DNA of 64,000 bases from Streptomyces pseudovenezuelae (GCF_029892565.1 NZ_JARXVH010000006.1:62001-126000); one strand, 5' to 3'; positions 32,306 to 41,760 are shown, counted from the first letter of the stretch. Notes: generated from the letters alone by a model not told the origin. Numbers and translations: made by a program.

Positions 32306-32389
32306 CGGCGTGCACTGAGCAGCGGCGTGCACTGAAAGCCGGCAGACGTCGCCCACCACGCTTGCCTACCGGTAGACCCCGCTCCTCCC

Positions 32390-33484
32390 CTACAGGTACA
32401 GACCCGCGTCCGCCCCCTCCCGAGGCTCCGGCACCGACGTCGGTGACGTCCCCCGGCGCAACGCGTACAGCTCTGCCAGCGTCGCGCCCTCGCGGCTCAC
32501 GCCCTCCTCCGTGCCGAGCCAGCTGACCGCCTCGCCGCGGGTCAAGGGGCCCACCTCGATGCGGGCGAGGCAGCGGCCGGGGCGGACCACGGCGGGGTGG
32601 AGGCGCTCCAGGTCCTCGTTGGTCGTCACGCCCACCAGGACGTTGCGGCCCTGACCGAGGAGGCCGTCCGTCAGGTTCAGCAGCCGCGACAACGCCTGGC
32701 CCGCCGTGTGTTTCGCCTCGCCGCGGATCAGCTCGTCGCAGTCCTCCAGGAGGAGCAGGCGCCAGCGGCCCTTGCCCGTGCCGTCCTCCTCGCCGATCGC
32801 GATGTCCATCAGGTAGCCGACGTCGGAGAAGAGGCGCTCTGGGTCGAGGACGCAGTCCACCTGACACCAGTCCCGCCAGGAACGGGCCAGGGTGCGCAGC
32901 GCGGAGGTCTTGCCGGTGCCCGGCGGACCGTGCAGGAGCAGCAGGCGGCCCGCGATGTCCTCCGGTGTCGTCTTCATCAGGTGGTCCATCGCGTCCGCGA
33001 CCGGCGCCGTGTAGTTGTCCCGCACCTCGTCCCAGGTGCCGGCGGAGATCTGCCGGGTCGTGCGGTGCGGGCCGCGCCTGGGGGAGACGTACCAGAAGCC
33101 CATCGTCACGTTCTCCGGCTGGGGTTCGGGCTCGTCCGCCGCGCCGTCCGTGGCCTGGTCGAGGACCTTCTCGGCCAGGTCGGCGGTGGTCGCGGTGACC
33201 GTGACGTCGGCGCCCCGGTTCCAGCGGGAGACGAGCAGGGTCCAGCCGTCGCCCTCCGCCAGCGTCGCGCTGCGGTCGTCGTCGCGGGCGACGCGCAGGA
33301 CCCGGGCGCCGGCCGGCAGCAGCGTGGCGCCCGTGCGTACGCGGTCGATGTTGGCCGCGTGCGAGTACGGCTGCTCGCCCGTCGCGAAGCGGCCGAGGAA
33401 CAGCGCGTCGACGACGTCGGACGGCGAGTCGCTGTCGTCTACGTTGAGCCGGATCGGCAGAGCGTCGTGTGGGTTGGCAGACAT
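32390..33484 (-). CDS. DUF5925/AAA-family ATPase
   Basis: A 364-residue protein. An N-terminal domain of about 150 residues (RLNVDDSDSPSDVVDALFLG, FATGEQPYSHAANI) is followed by an AAA ATPase domain: Walker A GPPGTGKT, Walker B LLLLEDCDEL, sensor VLVGVTTNEDL, and arginine finger region HPAVVRPGRC. The N-terminal domain is typical of actinobacterial AAA proteins of unknown role. An upstream ATG at 33493 is also possible. It diverges from the glycosidase gene. Confidence 0.82.
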   Translation of the reverse strand: MSANPHDALPIRLNVDDSDSPSDVVDALFLGRFATGEQPYSHAANIDRVRTGATLLPAGARVLRVARDDDRSATLAEGDGWTLLVSRWNRGADVTVTATTADLAEKVLDQATDGAADEPEPQPENVTMGFWYVSPRRGPHRTTRQISAGTWDEVRDNYTAPVADAMDHLMKTTPEDIAGRLLLLHGPPGTGKTSALRTLARSWRDWCQVDCVLDPERLFSDVGYLMDIAIGEEDGTGKGRWRLLLLEDCDELIRGEAKHTAGQALSRLLNLTDGLLGQGRNVLVGVTTNEDLERLHPAVVRPGRCLARIEVGPLTRGEAVSWLGTEEGVSREGATLAELYALRRGTSPTSVPEPREGADAGLYL

Positions 33485-33569
33485 GGCGTCCATGATCCGA
33501 CACGAGGGCGCCCGGTGCACCCGCTTTCCGCAGTGCGTCGGGTGTGTCGGCTGCGGTCGCTTGGTCCGG

Positions 33570-33602
33570 TTGTGTCCGTGTTATGTCCCCGTCGTGTCCG
33601 CT
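33570..33602. repeat. Three 11-bp phased repeats between AAA and glycosidase genes
   Basis: Three units of 11 bases, each with TGTCC at the same place (ttgTGTCCgtg, ttaTGTCCccg, tcgTGTCCgct), lie one helical turn apart in the 201-base divergent promoter region. Phasing of this kind suits cooperative binding of a regulator. Confidence 0.45.
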
Positions 33603-33685
33603 CCGTATCCCCTCCCGCCTGTTACAGAGCTGTGCATCCACAACGTCTGCCCGACCGGGGACGCCCTTGGTTACTGTTGCCCTCA

Positions 33686-35110
33686 ATGGGACGTCATGGG
33701 TGGACTTCGGGGACGGGGCGGTGGCGGCTCACCGCGCTGCTCGGCGTGGGCATGGCCGCGCTGGCCCTCATCGTGACCCTGATCAACACGCTTCCGGACG
33801 GCGGCGCGAGCACCGCCGGTACCTCGCGCAACGGCGACACCGTGCACGGCACTCCGGTGACCCCGCCCGACCAGGACGGGCCCGAGGTCGGCTGGGGGTT
33901 CACGCACACCCAGTTCAGCGCCGACGAGGGCAGCTCCGCCGCCACCGACCGGGTCGAGGGGCTCGTCTCCGACGCCGGCGGCATGCCGCAGGACCAGGCG
34001 GTCATGGGCTGGGGCTCGGACAACCCCGAGCCGGTGAAGGGGCGTTACGACTTCGGCGCGATGGACCGCCGTATCGACTTCATCCGCAAGTCCGGCGGTA
34101 CCCCGGTCGTCACCCTGTGCTGCTCCCCGGACTGGATGAAGGGCGGCAAGGCCGGTGTGAACAACACCGACTGGAGCCAGGCCTCGCTGGAGACCGCCCC
34201 GCAGCCCGCGCACTTCGCCGACTTCGCCGCGCTCGCCGCGACCGTCGCCAAGCGCTATCCGGACGTGCACCACTTCGTCGTCTGGAACGAGTTCAAGGGC
34301 TTCTGGAACGACTCCAAGGGCCGCTGGGACTACGAGGGTTACACCAAGCTCTACAACCTGGTCTACAAGGCGCTGAAGAAGGTCGACAAGGACATCATGG
34401 TGGGCGGTCCCTACCTGGTCATGGACAGCGTCGACCCGCGCGCGGACGAGGCCTCCTCGACCTTCAAGGGGCCCTGGGGCGCCATGGACCAGCGGGTCCT
34501 GGACGCCTTCGACTACTGGAACGAGCACAAGGTGGGCGCCGACTTCGTCGTCGTCGACGGCTCCAGCTACACAAACGACGACGAGCTGCTGCCGAACGAG
34601 TTCGCGGCCACCGACAAGTTCACCGCCGTCGGCAAGTGGGTGCGACAACAGACCGGCGACAAGCTGCCGTTGTGGTGGGCGGAGTACTACGTCGAACCCG
34701 CCGACGGCAAGGACGAGCGCAAGGGCTGGTCCGAGAACCGCCGCGTCGCCGTCCAGGCCGCGGGGCTGATCGCCATGGTCAAGGGCGGCGCCTCCTCCGG
34801 CTTCTACTGGAACCCGGAGGACGAGAAAGGCACCGACTGCCCCGGCTGTCTGTGGACACCGACCGACGGCGCGGACGGCGGCAAGAAGCTGCCCATGTTC
34901 GACCTCGTCGCCCGCTTCAACCAGGCCTTCGGACCCGGTACGACGTACGGCACCGTCGCCGTGGCCGCCGACGACGTGCCCAACGTCCGCGTCCTGGCCA
35001 CCGACAAGGCGGTCCTGGTGGTCAACACCCTCGACCGGTCGATCAGCGCGAAGGTCGACGGGAAGCAGTTCGAGATGCAGGCCTACGAAGTGAAGTGGCT
35101 CACCAGGTAG
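33686..35110 (+). CDS. Membrane-anchored GH39-like glycoside hydrolase
   Basis: A 474-residue protein. One N-terminal TM helix (LTALLGVGMAALALIVTLINTL) is not followed by a clear cleavage site, so it is probably an anchor. A TIM-barrel glycosidase of clan A follows: GWGFTHTQFSADEG, the acid/base Glu in FVVWNEFKGFW, and the probable nucleophile Glu in LPLWWAEYYVEP. It looks like family 39 (beta-xylosidase or iduronidase-like), but the substrate is uncertain. It faces a polysaccharide synthesis operon and may trim or recycle that polymer. Confidence 0.8.
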   Translation: MGRHGWTSGTGRWRLTALLGVGMAALALIVTLINTLPDGGASTAGTSRNGDTVHGTPVTPPDQDGPEVGWGFTHTQFSADEGSSAATDRVEGLVSDAGGMPQDQAVMGWGSDNPEPVKGRYDFGAMDRRIDFIRKSGGTPVVTLCCSPDWMKGGKAGVNNTDWSQASLETAPQPAHFADFAALAATVAKRYPDVHHFVVWNEFKGFWNDSKGRWDYEGYTKLYNLVYKALKKVDKDIMVGGPYLVMDSVDPRADEASSTFKGPWGAMDQRVLDAFDYWNEHKVGADFVVVDGSSYTNDDELLPNEFAATDKFTAVGKWVRQQTGDKLPLWWAEYYVEPADGKDERKGWSENRRVAVQAAGLIAMVKGGASSGFYWNPEDEKGTDCPGCLWTPTDGADGGKKLPMFDLVARFNQAFGPGTTYGTVAVAADDVPNVRVLATDKAVLVVNTLDRSISAKVDGKQFEMQAYEVKWLTR

Positions 35111-35125
35111 TTGGCCTGGTGAGCC
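35097..35125. terminator. Bidirectional terminator at the glycosidase end
   Basis: GGCTCACCAGG and CCTGGTGAGCC form a perfect 11-bp stem with a 7-base loop that contains the glycosidase TAG stop. The opposing fusion gene ends 12 bases further on. Confidence 0.8.
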
Positions 35126-35136
35126 TCACCTCGTCG

Positions 35137-38100
35137 TCACTTCATCGTCAGGAACCGTTGGATCAGCGAGGCGAGCAGCACCGCCAGCAGCGGCAGTGAG
35201 AACCAGAAACTGCTCTGCAGCCAGCGCAGTTGGCGCACGCCCGGCCGCACGGCGACCCGTACCACCTCGCGGGTCGTCAGCAGGACGATCAGGGCGAGGG
35301 CGGCCAGGCCGCCGACGACCGACCACGGCGTCCAGGTGATCTGCGGTCCGATCGGGCCCGGATCCGGCTTCGGCACCGCGCCCGCCGGCTGCTTCTTCAG
35401 CGAGTACATGGTGACGTCGTCGTTGACCAGGACCTTCTTGAGCTCCGTGCGCTGGTCCAGGTTCTGGATCAGCCGGGGCTCCCAGGTGGCCGAATAGCCC
35501 ACGTCCAGCTGGAGATACCTGATCTGGCTGACATTGATCATCAGATACGAGTTCGGGCCCGCGTCCTTGAGCGCCTTGACCAGGCCGGACACCAGCACCG
35601 GGTCGGCCGGCGCCAACGTCGGCAGATAGTTCACCCGTTCCATGTCCTTCGCGCCCCACGGCATCGCCGGTGTCACGTCGTTCACCGGGTCGCTGGTCAG
35701 CCACAGCAGTCGCGCCGTCGGCTTGTCGTGGGCGTAGACGTAGTCCATCGCCGCGACCTCGCCGGGGCGCACCCGCTCGAACGGCTCGTTGCCCCAACGG
35801 GCCACCAGGAAGCCGCCCATGAGGAGCAGACCGGCAAGGAGCGCGGCCAGTGGGGCCAGGCTCACCCGGTCCTTGTCCCGCTCCTCGGCGGTGACGCCGG
35901 TGCGCGGGAAGAAGGCGAGACCGGCCAGCAGGGCCGCCCCCGGCACCGCGAACATGAAGACGCGCAGGGCCATTTCGCCGCCGTACGACTGCATGCCGAA
36001 GCCCAGGAACGGGACGAAGGTGAGGACCAGCAGCGAGCGCTCGCGGTACTTGTGGTCGCGCCGCCGCCACCAGCCCCAGCAGGCGAAGGCCATCACGCCG
36101 CCGGCCAGCAGCACGCGCGCGTACAGCACCAGTTTGTGGGTCGAACTGCCGCCCTCGATACGGCCGGAGACCGACGAGGAGACGTTGCCGCCGACGCCGC
36201 CGACCCCGCCGAACAGGTCCTGGAAGTGCCCGGACCAGTACGGCTCGGCCATGAAACCCAGCCAGGCCGCGACCAGTACGCCGAACAGGATGGGCAGGCC
36301 GCGCAGTTCGGACCTGCCGATCAGCACGAGCACCGCCAGGACGCCCAGCATCATGAACGGCGTGAGCTGGTGGGCCGGCACGCTCGCCGCGTACAGGCCG
36401 ATCAGCACGGAGATCAGAACGGCCTTCTGCCGCCGGTCCGTCGGCTCGACCTCCGCCTCGCCCGGGCGCATCTTGGTCCAGATCACGCGTGGTGCGCGGA
36501 ACCAGACCAGCAGGATCGCCACGAACAGCAGGTAGAGGAAGTACGTGAAGCCCTGCGGTGAGAAGTAGTCCTGGCCCACCCAACTGCTCAGCGCGAAGAT
36601 CCAGATGCCGGTCCACTTGGCCCGCCAACTCGCCCGCATCGAGCGCACGAGCAGGAACATCGGGGCCAGATAGAGGAGTTCGATGGCCGTCGGCCACCAA
36701 CGGATGACCTCCGTCAGGTCGTTGATCCCGCAGGCCTTCGCGACGAACGCGGTCACCGCGAAGAAGCCCGGCCAGCTCCAGCGCGCGTCCAGGTCGGGCA
36801 CGGCCGAGCCGGTGCGGTCGATGTAGTCGAGGAAGCCCAGGTGCTGCCAGGCCGTCGGGAACCGCGGCTCGCTCTCGATCACCGCGGGCAGCGCGTGCAG
36901 CGACACCACGGTCGCCAGCAGGGTGATCAGCAGCAGCGCCTTGTGCTCCCGGCCCAGCCACAGCAGCGAGGCGAACACCGTGATCAGCAGCGCGGCCCCG
37001 ACCAGTGTCGGCAGCGGCAGGATCGAGATGAGCCCCAGACCGCCCATCCGGTCCAGGTCGGCGTCGTCGAGCCGGGCCGCGGGCACCCAGTACAGCAGCA
37101 GCGCGGCGACCAGCAGACAGCCGAGGACGAGCCCGAAACGGGTGGGCTGCAGCCGCTCGCGCAACGACAGGGCCGGCGGCGGCGCGACAGGCTCGGGAAG
37201 CTCTTCACGTACGGGCGGGTCCTGCCGTACGACCGATGCCGACACCGCTCGTCCGCCCCCCGCACCTGAGCCCGATTCCGAGTTCGGGTCCGGGTCGGTG
37301 TCGGTGTCGGTGTCGGTGGCCGAGGCGAAGTCGGCCTCGAACTCCGCCTCGAAGGGGGCGTCCACCTCCACCTCGGACGGCCCCAGAGAGGCCTCCGAGC
37401 CGGGCTCGCGCTCCTCCACGGGCAGTCCGAGCTCCGGGTTCTTCGCCCAGGTCGGCCGGTGGTCGGCGCGTACCACGGACGTGCCGGTGGGTGGAGTGCC
37501 CGGCCCAGGGCGCACGTCGGGACGGCGTTCCTGGTGGTCGAAGTCGACGTGGATGCCGAGCGCGAGGGTGTCGGAGTCCAGCGCCCAGGCCGGCCCGCGC
37601 CGGCGCGGCTGGTCGGTGGCCGGGACCTCGCGCGCCCCCAGGTCGGCGAGGTCCCCGTCGGGTGCCGCGTCCTCGGGGACGGCGGCTGGTGCGGCCTTGA
37701 GGACGCGGTACAGCCTGGGCGCGGCGAGCAGGACGATCACCGCGAGCGAGGAGATCTCGGCGACGCCCGCGCCGGTGAGGCCCATGCGGGGCAGCAGGAT
37801 CAGCGTCAGACTGAGCACCAGCACGCACAACAGGCCCTGCAGCCAGGCCAGTCCACTGGTGCGGCTCTGCGCGCGCAGCACCGCGAAGTACGTCTCCATG
37901 ACGACCCGGAGCACCGCGCCGACCGCGAACCAGCGCAGCAGCGGGGTCGCCGCGTCCGCGTAGCCCGCGCCGAACACGCCGAGGATCCACGGCGCCCCGA
38001 TGAACAGCAGCCCGCAGATCGGCAGCATGATCCGCGCCATCCGCTTGAGCGCGGCACGGGTGTTGGAGGCCAGCCGGGCCGGGTCGTGCGAGCCCTCGAC

Positions 38101-39024
38101 GGTCAGCGAGGCGCCCATGTTGATGGCGAGCAGGTTGACCGTGCCGCCTATCGTCGTGGTGATGTAGAAGTACGCGTTGTCCTCGGAGCTGACCTGCGAG
38201 GCGATGATCACCGGGATCAGGTAGACGACGGCGAGCGAGAACAGCGAGCCGGTGTAGTCGCCGGCGAGGAACCTGCTGATCTCCTTCAGCGTCGGCGGCT
38301 TCGCGCGTCCCTCGGTCGCCTTGGCGTGCCGGGGCGCGAGCCGCCGGAACACCAGCCAGCCGAGCGGCACCACGGAGGTGGCGATCGCGGCGACCCAGGA
38401 CACGAAGACACCGCTCGTGGTGAACGCCGTCGCGAGCCCGACCAGCAGCGCCAGCTTCACCGCCGAGAACACGGTGTTGCCCACCGGCACCCACGGCGCG
38501 CTGCGCAGCCCGGTCAGTACGCCGTCCTGGAGCGTGAGCACGTTCCAGGCGACGACGGCCACGATGAACCCGAGGCCGTTGAGCGGCCCGTGCAGAAAGC
38601 GGTACGACGGCCCCCACACGTTCAGCGTCATCAGGAAGACGACGGCGGCGACCGCCACGATCATCGAACTGCCCGCGTACGTACGGAAGATGAGGCGCAC
38701 CGTGAAGCGTCCGGCGACCGGGATGAAGCGGGCCAGGGCGCCGGTCAGGGTCACCGCGGTCAGGCCCGCGAGGAACTTCATCGCGGCGATCGCGGCGGAG
38801 CCCTGGCCGACCGCGGACTCGGAGTAGTAGCGGGCCGCGGCCAGCCAGAAGCCGAGGCCCAGCACGGCGGAGATGCCGGTGTTGAGCATCAGGGCGTAGG
38901 CGTTGCGGAACAGCTGGTTGCCGCCCTTGGACCTGCCCATGCCGGGCAGCCGGAGCCGGCGCCCCGACTGCCCGGGCGCCTGGGTGGTGGGCTCTGCCTC
39001 GGTCGTGGTCGTCGTGTCAGACAC
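35137..39024 (-). CDS. Fusion of polysaccharide flippase and large membrane (GT-C-like) domain
   Basis: A 1295-residue protein. After a short cytoplasmic start (SDTTTTTEAEPTTQ) comes a 12-14 TM flippase domain of the MVF/Wzx type (residues about 35-455: LFRNAYALMLNTGISAVLGL, VGQGSAAIAAMKFLAGLTAV, ARFIPVAGRF). A 150-residue acidic linker contains a DT repeat (DTDTDTDPDPNSE). Then another 10-12 TM segments with a large outer loop and a C-terminal soluble region (AGPNSYLMINVSQIRYLQ, TMYSLKK) resemble GT-C-type glycosyltransferases. The GTG start overlaps the deacetylase stop. It probably exports and polymerises or decorates an envelope glycan. The fusion of two transport/assembly steps is unusual. 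Confidence 0.75.
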   Translation of the reverse strand: MSDTTTTTEAEPTTQAPGQSGRRLRLPGMGRSKGGNQLFRNAYALMLNTGISAVLGLGFWLAAARYYSESAVGQGSAAIAAMKFLAGLTAVTLTGALARFIPVAGRFTVRLIFRTYAGSSMIVAVAAVVFLMTLNVWGPSYRFLHGPLNGLGFIVAVVAWNVLTLQDGVLTGLRSAPWVPVGNTVFSAVKLALLVGLATAFTTSGVFVSWVAAIATSVVPLGWLVFRRLAPRHAKATEGRAKPPTLKEISRFLAGDYTGSLFSLAVVYLIPVIIASQVSSEDNAYFYITTTIGGTVNLLAINMGASLTVEGSHDPARLASNTRAALKRMARIMLPICGLLFIGAPWILGVFGAGYADAATPLLRWFAVGAVLRVVMETYFAVLRAQSRTSGLAWLQGLLCVLVLSLTLILLPRMGLTGAGVAEISSLAVIVLLAAPRLYRVLKAAPAAVPEDAAPDGDLADLGAREVPATDQPRRRGPAWALDSDTLALGIHVDFDHQERRPDVRPGPGTPPTGTSVVRADHRPTWAKNPELGLPVEEREPGSEASLGPSEVEVDAPFEAEFEADFASATDTDTDTDPDPNSESGSGAGGGRAVSASVVRQDPPVREELPEPVAPPPALSLRERLQPTRFGLVLGCLLVAALLLYWVPAARLDDADLDRMGGLGLISILPLPTLVGAALLITVFASLLWLGREHKALLLITLLATVVSLHALPAVIESEPRFPTAWQHLGFLDYIDRTGSAVPDLDARWSWPGFFAVTAFVAKACGINDLTEVIRWWPTAIELLYLAPMFLLVRSMRASWRAKWTGIWIFALSSWVGQDYFSPQGFTYFLYLLFVAILLVWFRAPRVIWTKMRPGEAEVEPTDRRQKAVLISVLIGLYAASVPAHQLTPFMMLGVLAVLVLIGRSELRGLPILFGVLVAAWLGFMAEPYWSGHFQDLFGGVGGVGGNVSSSVSGRIEGGSSTHKLVLYARVLLAGGVMAFACWGWWRRRDHKYRERSLLVLTFVPFLGFGMQSYGGEMALRVFMFAVPGAALLAGLAFFPRTGVTAEERDKDRVSLAPLAALLAGLLLMGGFLVARWGNEPFERVRPGEVAAMDYVYAHDKPTARLLWLTSDPVNDVTPAMPWGAKDMERVNYLPTLAPADPVLVSGLVKALKDAGPNSYLMINVSQIRYLQLDVGYSATWEPRLIQNLDQRTELKKVLVNDDVTMYSLKKQPAGAVPKPDPGPIGPQITWTPWSVVGGLAALALIVLLTTREVVRVAVRPGVRQLRWLQSSFWFSLPLLAVLLASLIQRFLTMK

Positions 39025-39817
39025 GGGAACGGATGGCCTTCCGGCGGACCTGTCGTGCTCTGCGGACCATGGCGTACCCCTTGGTGAGGGCACGGTCCCT
39101 GGCGAAATTCCGGGCGATCGCGCGGCCTTCGACCAGCCGCTCGAACTCCTCGATCCCGGTGGTGCGGCGCACGGTGACCCGCCGCAGGGCGTACGGCCCC
39201 TGGCGGCGGCGCGCGAGGTCGTTGCCGACGGCGAGCGCCTGGGCGTAGCCCGTCTCGCGCACCGCGGTGCGCACCCGGCGGCTGGAGTAGCCGTACGGGT
39301 AGGCGAACGAGGCCGGGACGGTGCCCAGTTCGTCGGCGACGATCCCCTTGCAGTGGATCAGCTCGTGGCGCAGTGTCTCGTCGTCGAGCTGGTCGAGTTG
39401 CGGGTGGGTGTGGCTGTGGCCGCCGATCTCGACGTCCGTGGCGGCCAGTTCGCGCACCTGGTCCCAGTCGAGCATGGCGTCCGGGCCGCCCCCGGTGTCG
39501 TGGGCGCCCCTGATCCAGCCGGTGGAGACGAACAGGGTGGCCGCGAAGCCGTGCTTGGCGAGCACGGGCAGCGCGTGCCGGTGCACGCCCTCGTAGCCGT
39601 CGTCGAAGGTGACCAGCACGGGACGGGGCGGCAGCGGTCGGCCCGTACGCCAACACGCCGCCAGAGCCGCCGTGTTGACCGGGGCGAGCCCCAAGTCGCC
39701 GATGAGCGCCATCTGTTCGGAGAACGCCTCCGGGGCGACCGACAGTTCGCGCGTGGCGTCGTTCGGCGCGGTCGCGACCGAGTGGTACATGAGGACCGGC
39801 ACGGGAGTCTCAGTCAT
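39017..39817 (-). CDS. Polysaccharide deacetylase (NodB/CE4-type)
   Basis: A 266-residue cytoplasmic-looking carbohydrate esterase family 4 protein. Motif 1 is VLVTFDDGYEG (two catalytic Asp) and motif 2 is HSHTHPQLDQL (metal His pair). A later block is SFAYPYGYSSRRVR. No signal peptide is visible. It removes acetyl groups from an N-acetylated sugar, here presumably of the polymer or lipid-linked sugar made by this operon. Its ATG overlaps the glycosyltransferase stop by 8 bases, and its stop overlaps the fusion gene start. Confidence 0.85.
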   Translation of the reverse strand: MTETPVPVLMYHSVATAPNDATRELSVAPEAFSEQMALIGDLGLAPVNTAALAACWRTGRPLPPRPVLVTFDDGYEGVHRHALPVLAKHGFAATLFVSTGWIRGAHDTGGGPDAMLDWDQVRELAATDVEIGGHSHTHPQLDQLDDETLRHELIHCKGIVADELGTVPASFAYPYGYSSRRVRTAVRETGYAQALAVGNDLARRRQGPYALRRVTVRRTTGIEEFERLVEGRAIARNFARDRALTKGYAMVRRARQVRRKAIRSRV

Positions 39818-40826
39818 GAGAACCCCCTCGGCCCGTGTGATCCCCCTCGATCTCGACCACGGAGAACGTGGCGCCCCCCTTGCGCGCCCGGACGCTCCCC
39901 ACCACATAGCCGCCGGCCGCCGTGAGCACCCCGGCGACGATCGCGCCCGCCCGGCCCGCGCCGCCCGGCCGTGCCAGCACCGCGTCGCGCAGTCCGCGGG
40001 CCACGCCGGCCGGCAGCACCCGGGTCGCGTACCGGCGCTCGGACTCAAGTCCCTTGTCCGCCCCCACACTTCGCGCGACCAGCGCCTTCGACAGACCCTC
40101 GGCGTACGCACGCGTGCGGAAGTACCCGAAGTGCTCGCGCACATCGGGCACCCGGTGGTGGATCACCGCGCGGTCGTCGATCAGCAGCACGGCGTCCGGT
40201 CGGGCGCGGGTGAGGCGGATGCACAGTTCCGTCTCCTCGCAGCCCAGCGGGCGCTTGTCGCCGTCGCGTCCGATGCCGGTCGCGAAACCGCCCGCCGCGT
40301 CGAACGCCGTACGCCGGAACGAGGCGTTGCCACCAAGGACGTTGCGCACCCGGACCCGGCCGGGGGGCAGTCCCTTGTACGTGCAGCCCACCACCCAGTC
40401 GAACTCCTCGGGGAACCAGGCAGGCCGGCGGCCCGACGCCCAGATCGGCATCGTACGACCGCCGACGGCCATCACCTTCGGGTCGGCGTAGCCCTCGGCG
40501 AAGCGGCGCAGCCAGTCGCGTTCGGCCACGGCGTCGTCGTCGAGGAAGGCGATCACCTCGCCGCGCGAGGCCGCGATGCCGGTGTTGCGGCCGGCGGACA
40601 GGCCGCGGGGGCCCGCGTTGGCGAACACGCGGACCTCACCGGACAGTTCGAACTCTTTGTATTCCTTGGTCAACCGGTCCAGCAGAGCCGGATTGTGGTC
40701 GACGACCAGCAGGGTCTCCAGCGCGGGCCGCGACTGCGTACGCACCGAGGAGACCGCCGCGAGGATGTCCTCCCAGCGGTCCTCGGTGTAGACGCAGATC
40801 ACGACGGAGATGTCGAGATCGCTCAA
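39810..40826 (-). CDS. Family 2 glycosyltransferase
   Basis: A 338-residue GT2 enzyme. It starts ISVVICVYTEDRWEDI, has the diphosphate/metal motif VIAFLDDDAVAERDWL and the acceptor region GGNASFRRTAFDAAGGF, then ETELCIRLTRARPDAVLL. The C-terminal part is an amphipathic region that could touch the membrane. Uses a nucleotide sugar; donor and acceptor are unknown. The TTG start shares bases with the stop of the preceding gene (TTGA), which makes it the second step of the operon. Confidence 0.82.
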   Translation of the reverse strand: MSDLDISVVICVYTEDRWEDILAAVSSVRTQSRPALETLLVVDHNPALLDRLTKEYKEFELSGEVRVFANAGPRGLSAGRNTGIAASRGEVIAFLDDDAVAERDWLRRFAEGYADPKVMAVGGRTMPIWASGRRPAWFPEEFDWVVGCTYKGLPPGRVRVRNVLGGNASFRRTAFDAAGGFATGIGRDGDKRPLGCEETELCIRLTRARPDAVLLIDDRAVIHHRVPDVREHFGYFRTRAYAEGLSKALVARSVGADKGLESERRYATRVLPAGVARGLRDAVLARPGGAGRAGAIVAGVLTAAGGYVVGSVRARKGGATFSVVEIEGDHTGRGGSHD

Positions 40827-41674
40827 GACACCTCTCCCTGGACGGAGTCGAGCCGGGCCGAGGCAGGCTGGACCGTGTCGAGCATCGGGGAGTGGTGTTC
40901 CTGGCGGCGCAGTTCACGCCGGTTGGAGCGCTCCTTGAGGATCACCTTGAGCACCCGTATCCCGTCCCGCACGGCGCGCAGATTGCTGGTGCCGTGGATG
41001 CGGAGGTACTCGTGGCTGGGGATCTCCTGCACCTTGAGCCCGGCCTTGACCACCCTGATGTTGATCAGGGTCTCGATCTCGAATCCGGTGCAGTCCAGGG
41101 AGATCTTGTCCAGGCAGTGCCGCCAGAACGCGTTGTAGCCGTAGCAGAGATCGGTGTAGCGGGCGCCGAACTTGCGGTTGACGATGGTGCACAGCGCCCA
41201 GTTGCCGAGCTTGCGGATGAACGTCATGTCGTCGGTGCCGCCGCCGTTGGCGAAGCGGGACCCCTTGGCGAAGTCCGCGCCCGAGACCAGCGCGGAGACA
41301 TAGCTGACGATCTCGTTGCCGTCGGCCGAGCCGTCCGCGTCGACCATCACGATGATGTCGCCGCTGCACGCCTCGAACCCTGTGATCAGTGCGTCCCCCT
41401 TGCCCTTGCCGCGCTGCTCGACCACCTTGACGTCCGGCCACAGGCCGCGCGCCACCTCGACGGTGTCGTCGGTGGAGTTGCCGTCCACAAGAACCACTTC
41501 GTGTATCCAGTCGGGAAGGGTCTTGAAGACGTACGGGAGATTCTCCGCCTCGTTCATGGCGGGGATCACCACACTCACCGGTGGCGTGATGGCCAGGTGA
41601 GAAGAGATCGGCCGGTATTTGCTGGCTGCTGACGGACCGTGGTCCGTGGTCGCCGGCCGCAGAACAGAACTCAT
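40823..41674 (-). CDS. DPM1-like family 2 glycosyltransferase
   Basis: A 283-residue GT2 protein of the dolichol-phosphate mannose synthase type. It has PVSVVIPAMNEAENLPYV, a GNSTDDTVEVA segment, GKGKGDALITGFEA, the metal motif VMVDADGSADG, and RKFGARYTDLCYGYNAFWR. DPM-like enzymes load a sugar onto a polyprenyl phosphate, a fit to the first step of a lipid-linked glycan pathway. No TM helices follow. First gene of the operon. The ATG with GAGAGGGA upstream is preferred over an in-frame ATG at 41713. Confidence 0.85.
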   Translation of the reverse strand: MSSVLRPATTDHGPSAASKYRPISSHLAITPPVSVVIPAMNEAENLPYVFKTLPDWIHEVVLVDGNSTDDTVEVARGLWPDVKVVEQRGKGKGDALITGFEACSGDIIVMVDADGSADGNEIVSYVSALVSGADFAKGSRFANGGGTDDMTFIRKLGNWALCTIVNRKFGARYTDLCYGYNAFWRHCLDKISLDCTGFEIETLINIRVVKAGLKVQEIPSHEYLRIHGTSNLRAVRDGIRVLKVILKERSNRRELRRQEHHSPMLDTVQPASARLDSVQGEVS

Positions 41675-41697
41675 GAGTCTGGTCCCTCTCGTCCGGT

Positions 41698-41760
41698 GGG
41701 CCGCCCGCCCCAAGGGCGGCCCGGCTTCGTGTCCGGTTCGAAAGGGGGGTTCTCACCCCT
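41698..41760. promoter_or_regulatory. Two hairpins in the leader of the polysaccharide operon
   Basis: GGGCCGCCC/GGGCGGCCC (41698-41722) and AGGGG/CCCCT (41743-41760) can form strong hairpins in the leader of the GT2 gene on the minus strand. The 370-base gap (41675-42044) contains further imperfect repeats (TGGCAAAGCTGGCC, ATGGCAGCCGG) and a relatively A/T-rich part near 41960-42040 that may hold promoters. I see no gene there. Confidence 0.4.

Noticed and set aside
37285..37325. GTGTCG tandem repeat as a regulatory element
   Set aside because: It encodes the Asp-Thr repeats of the fusion protein linker in the correct frame.
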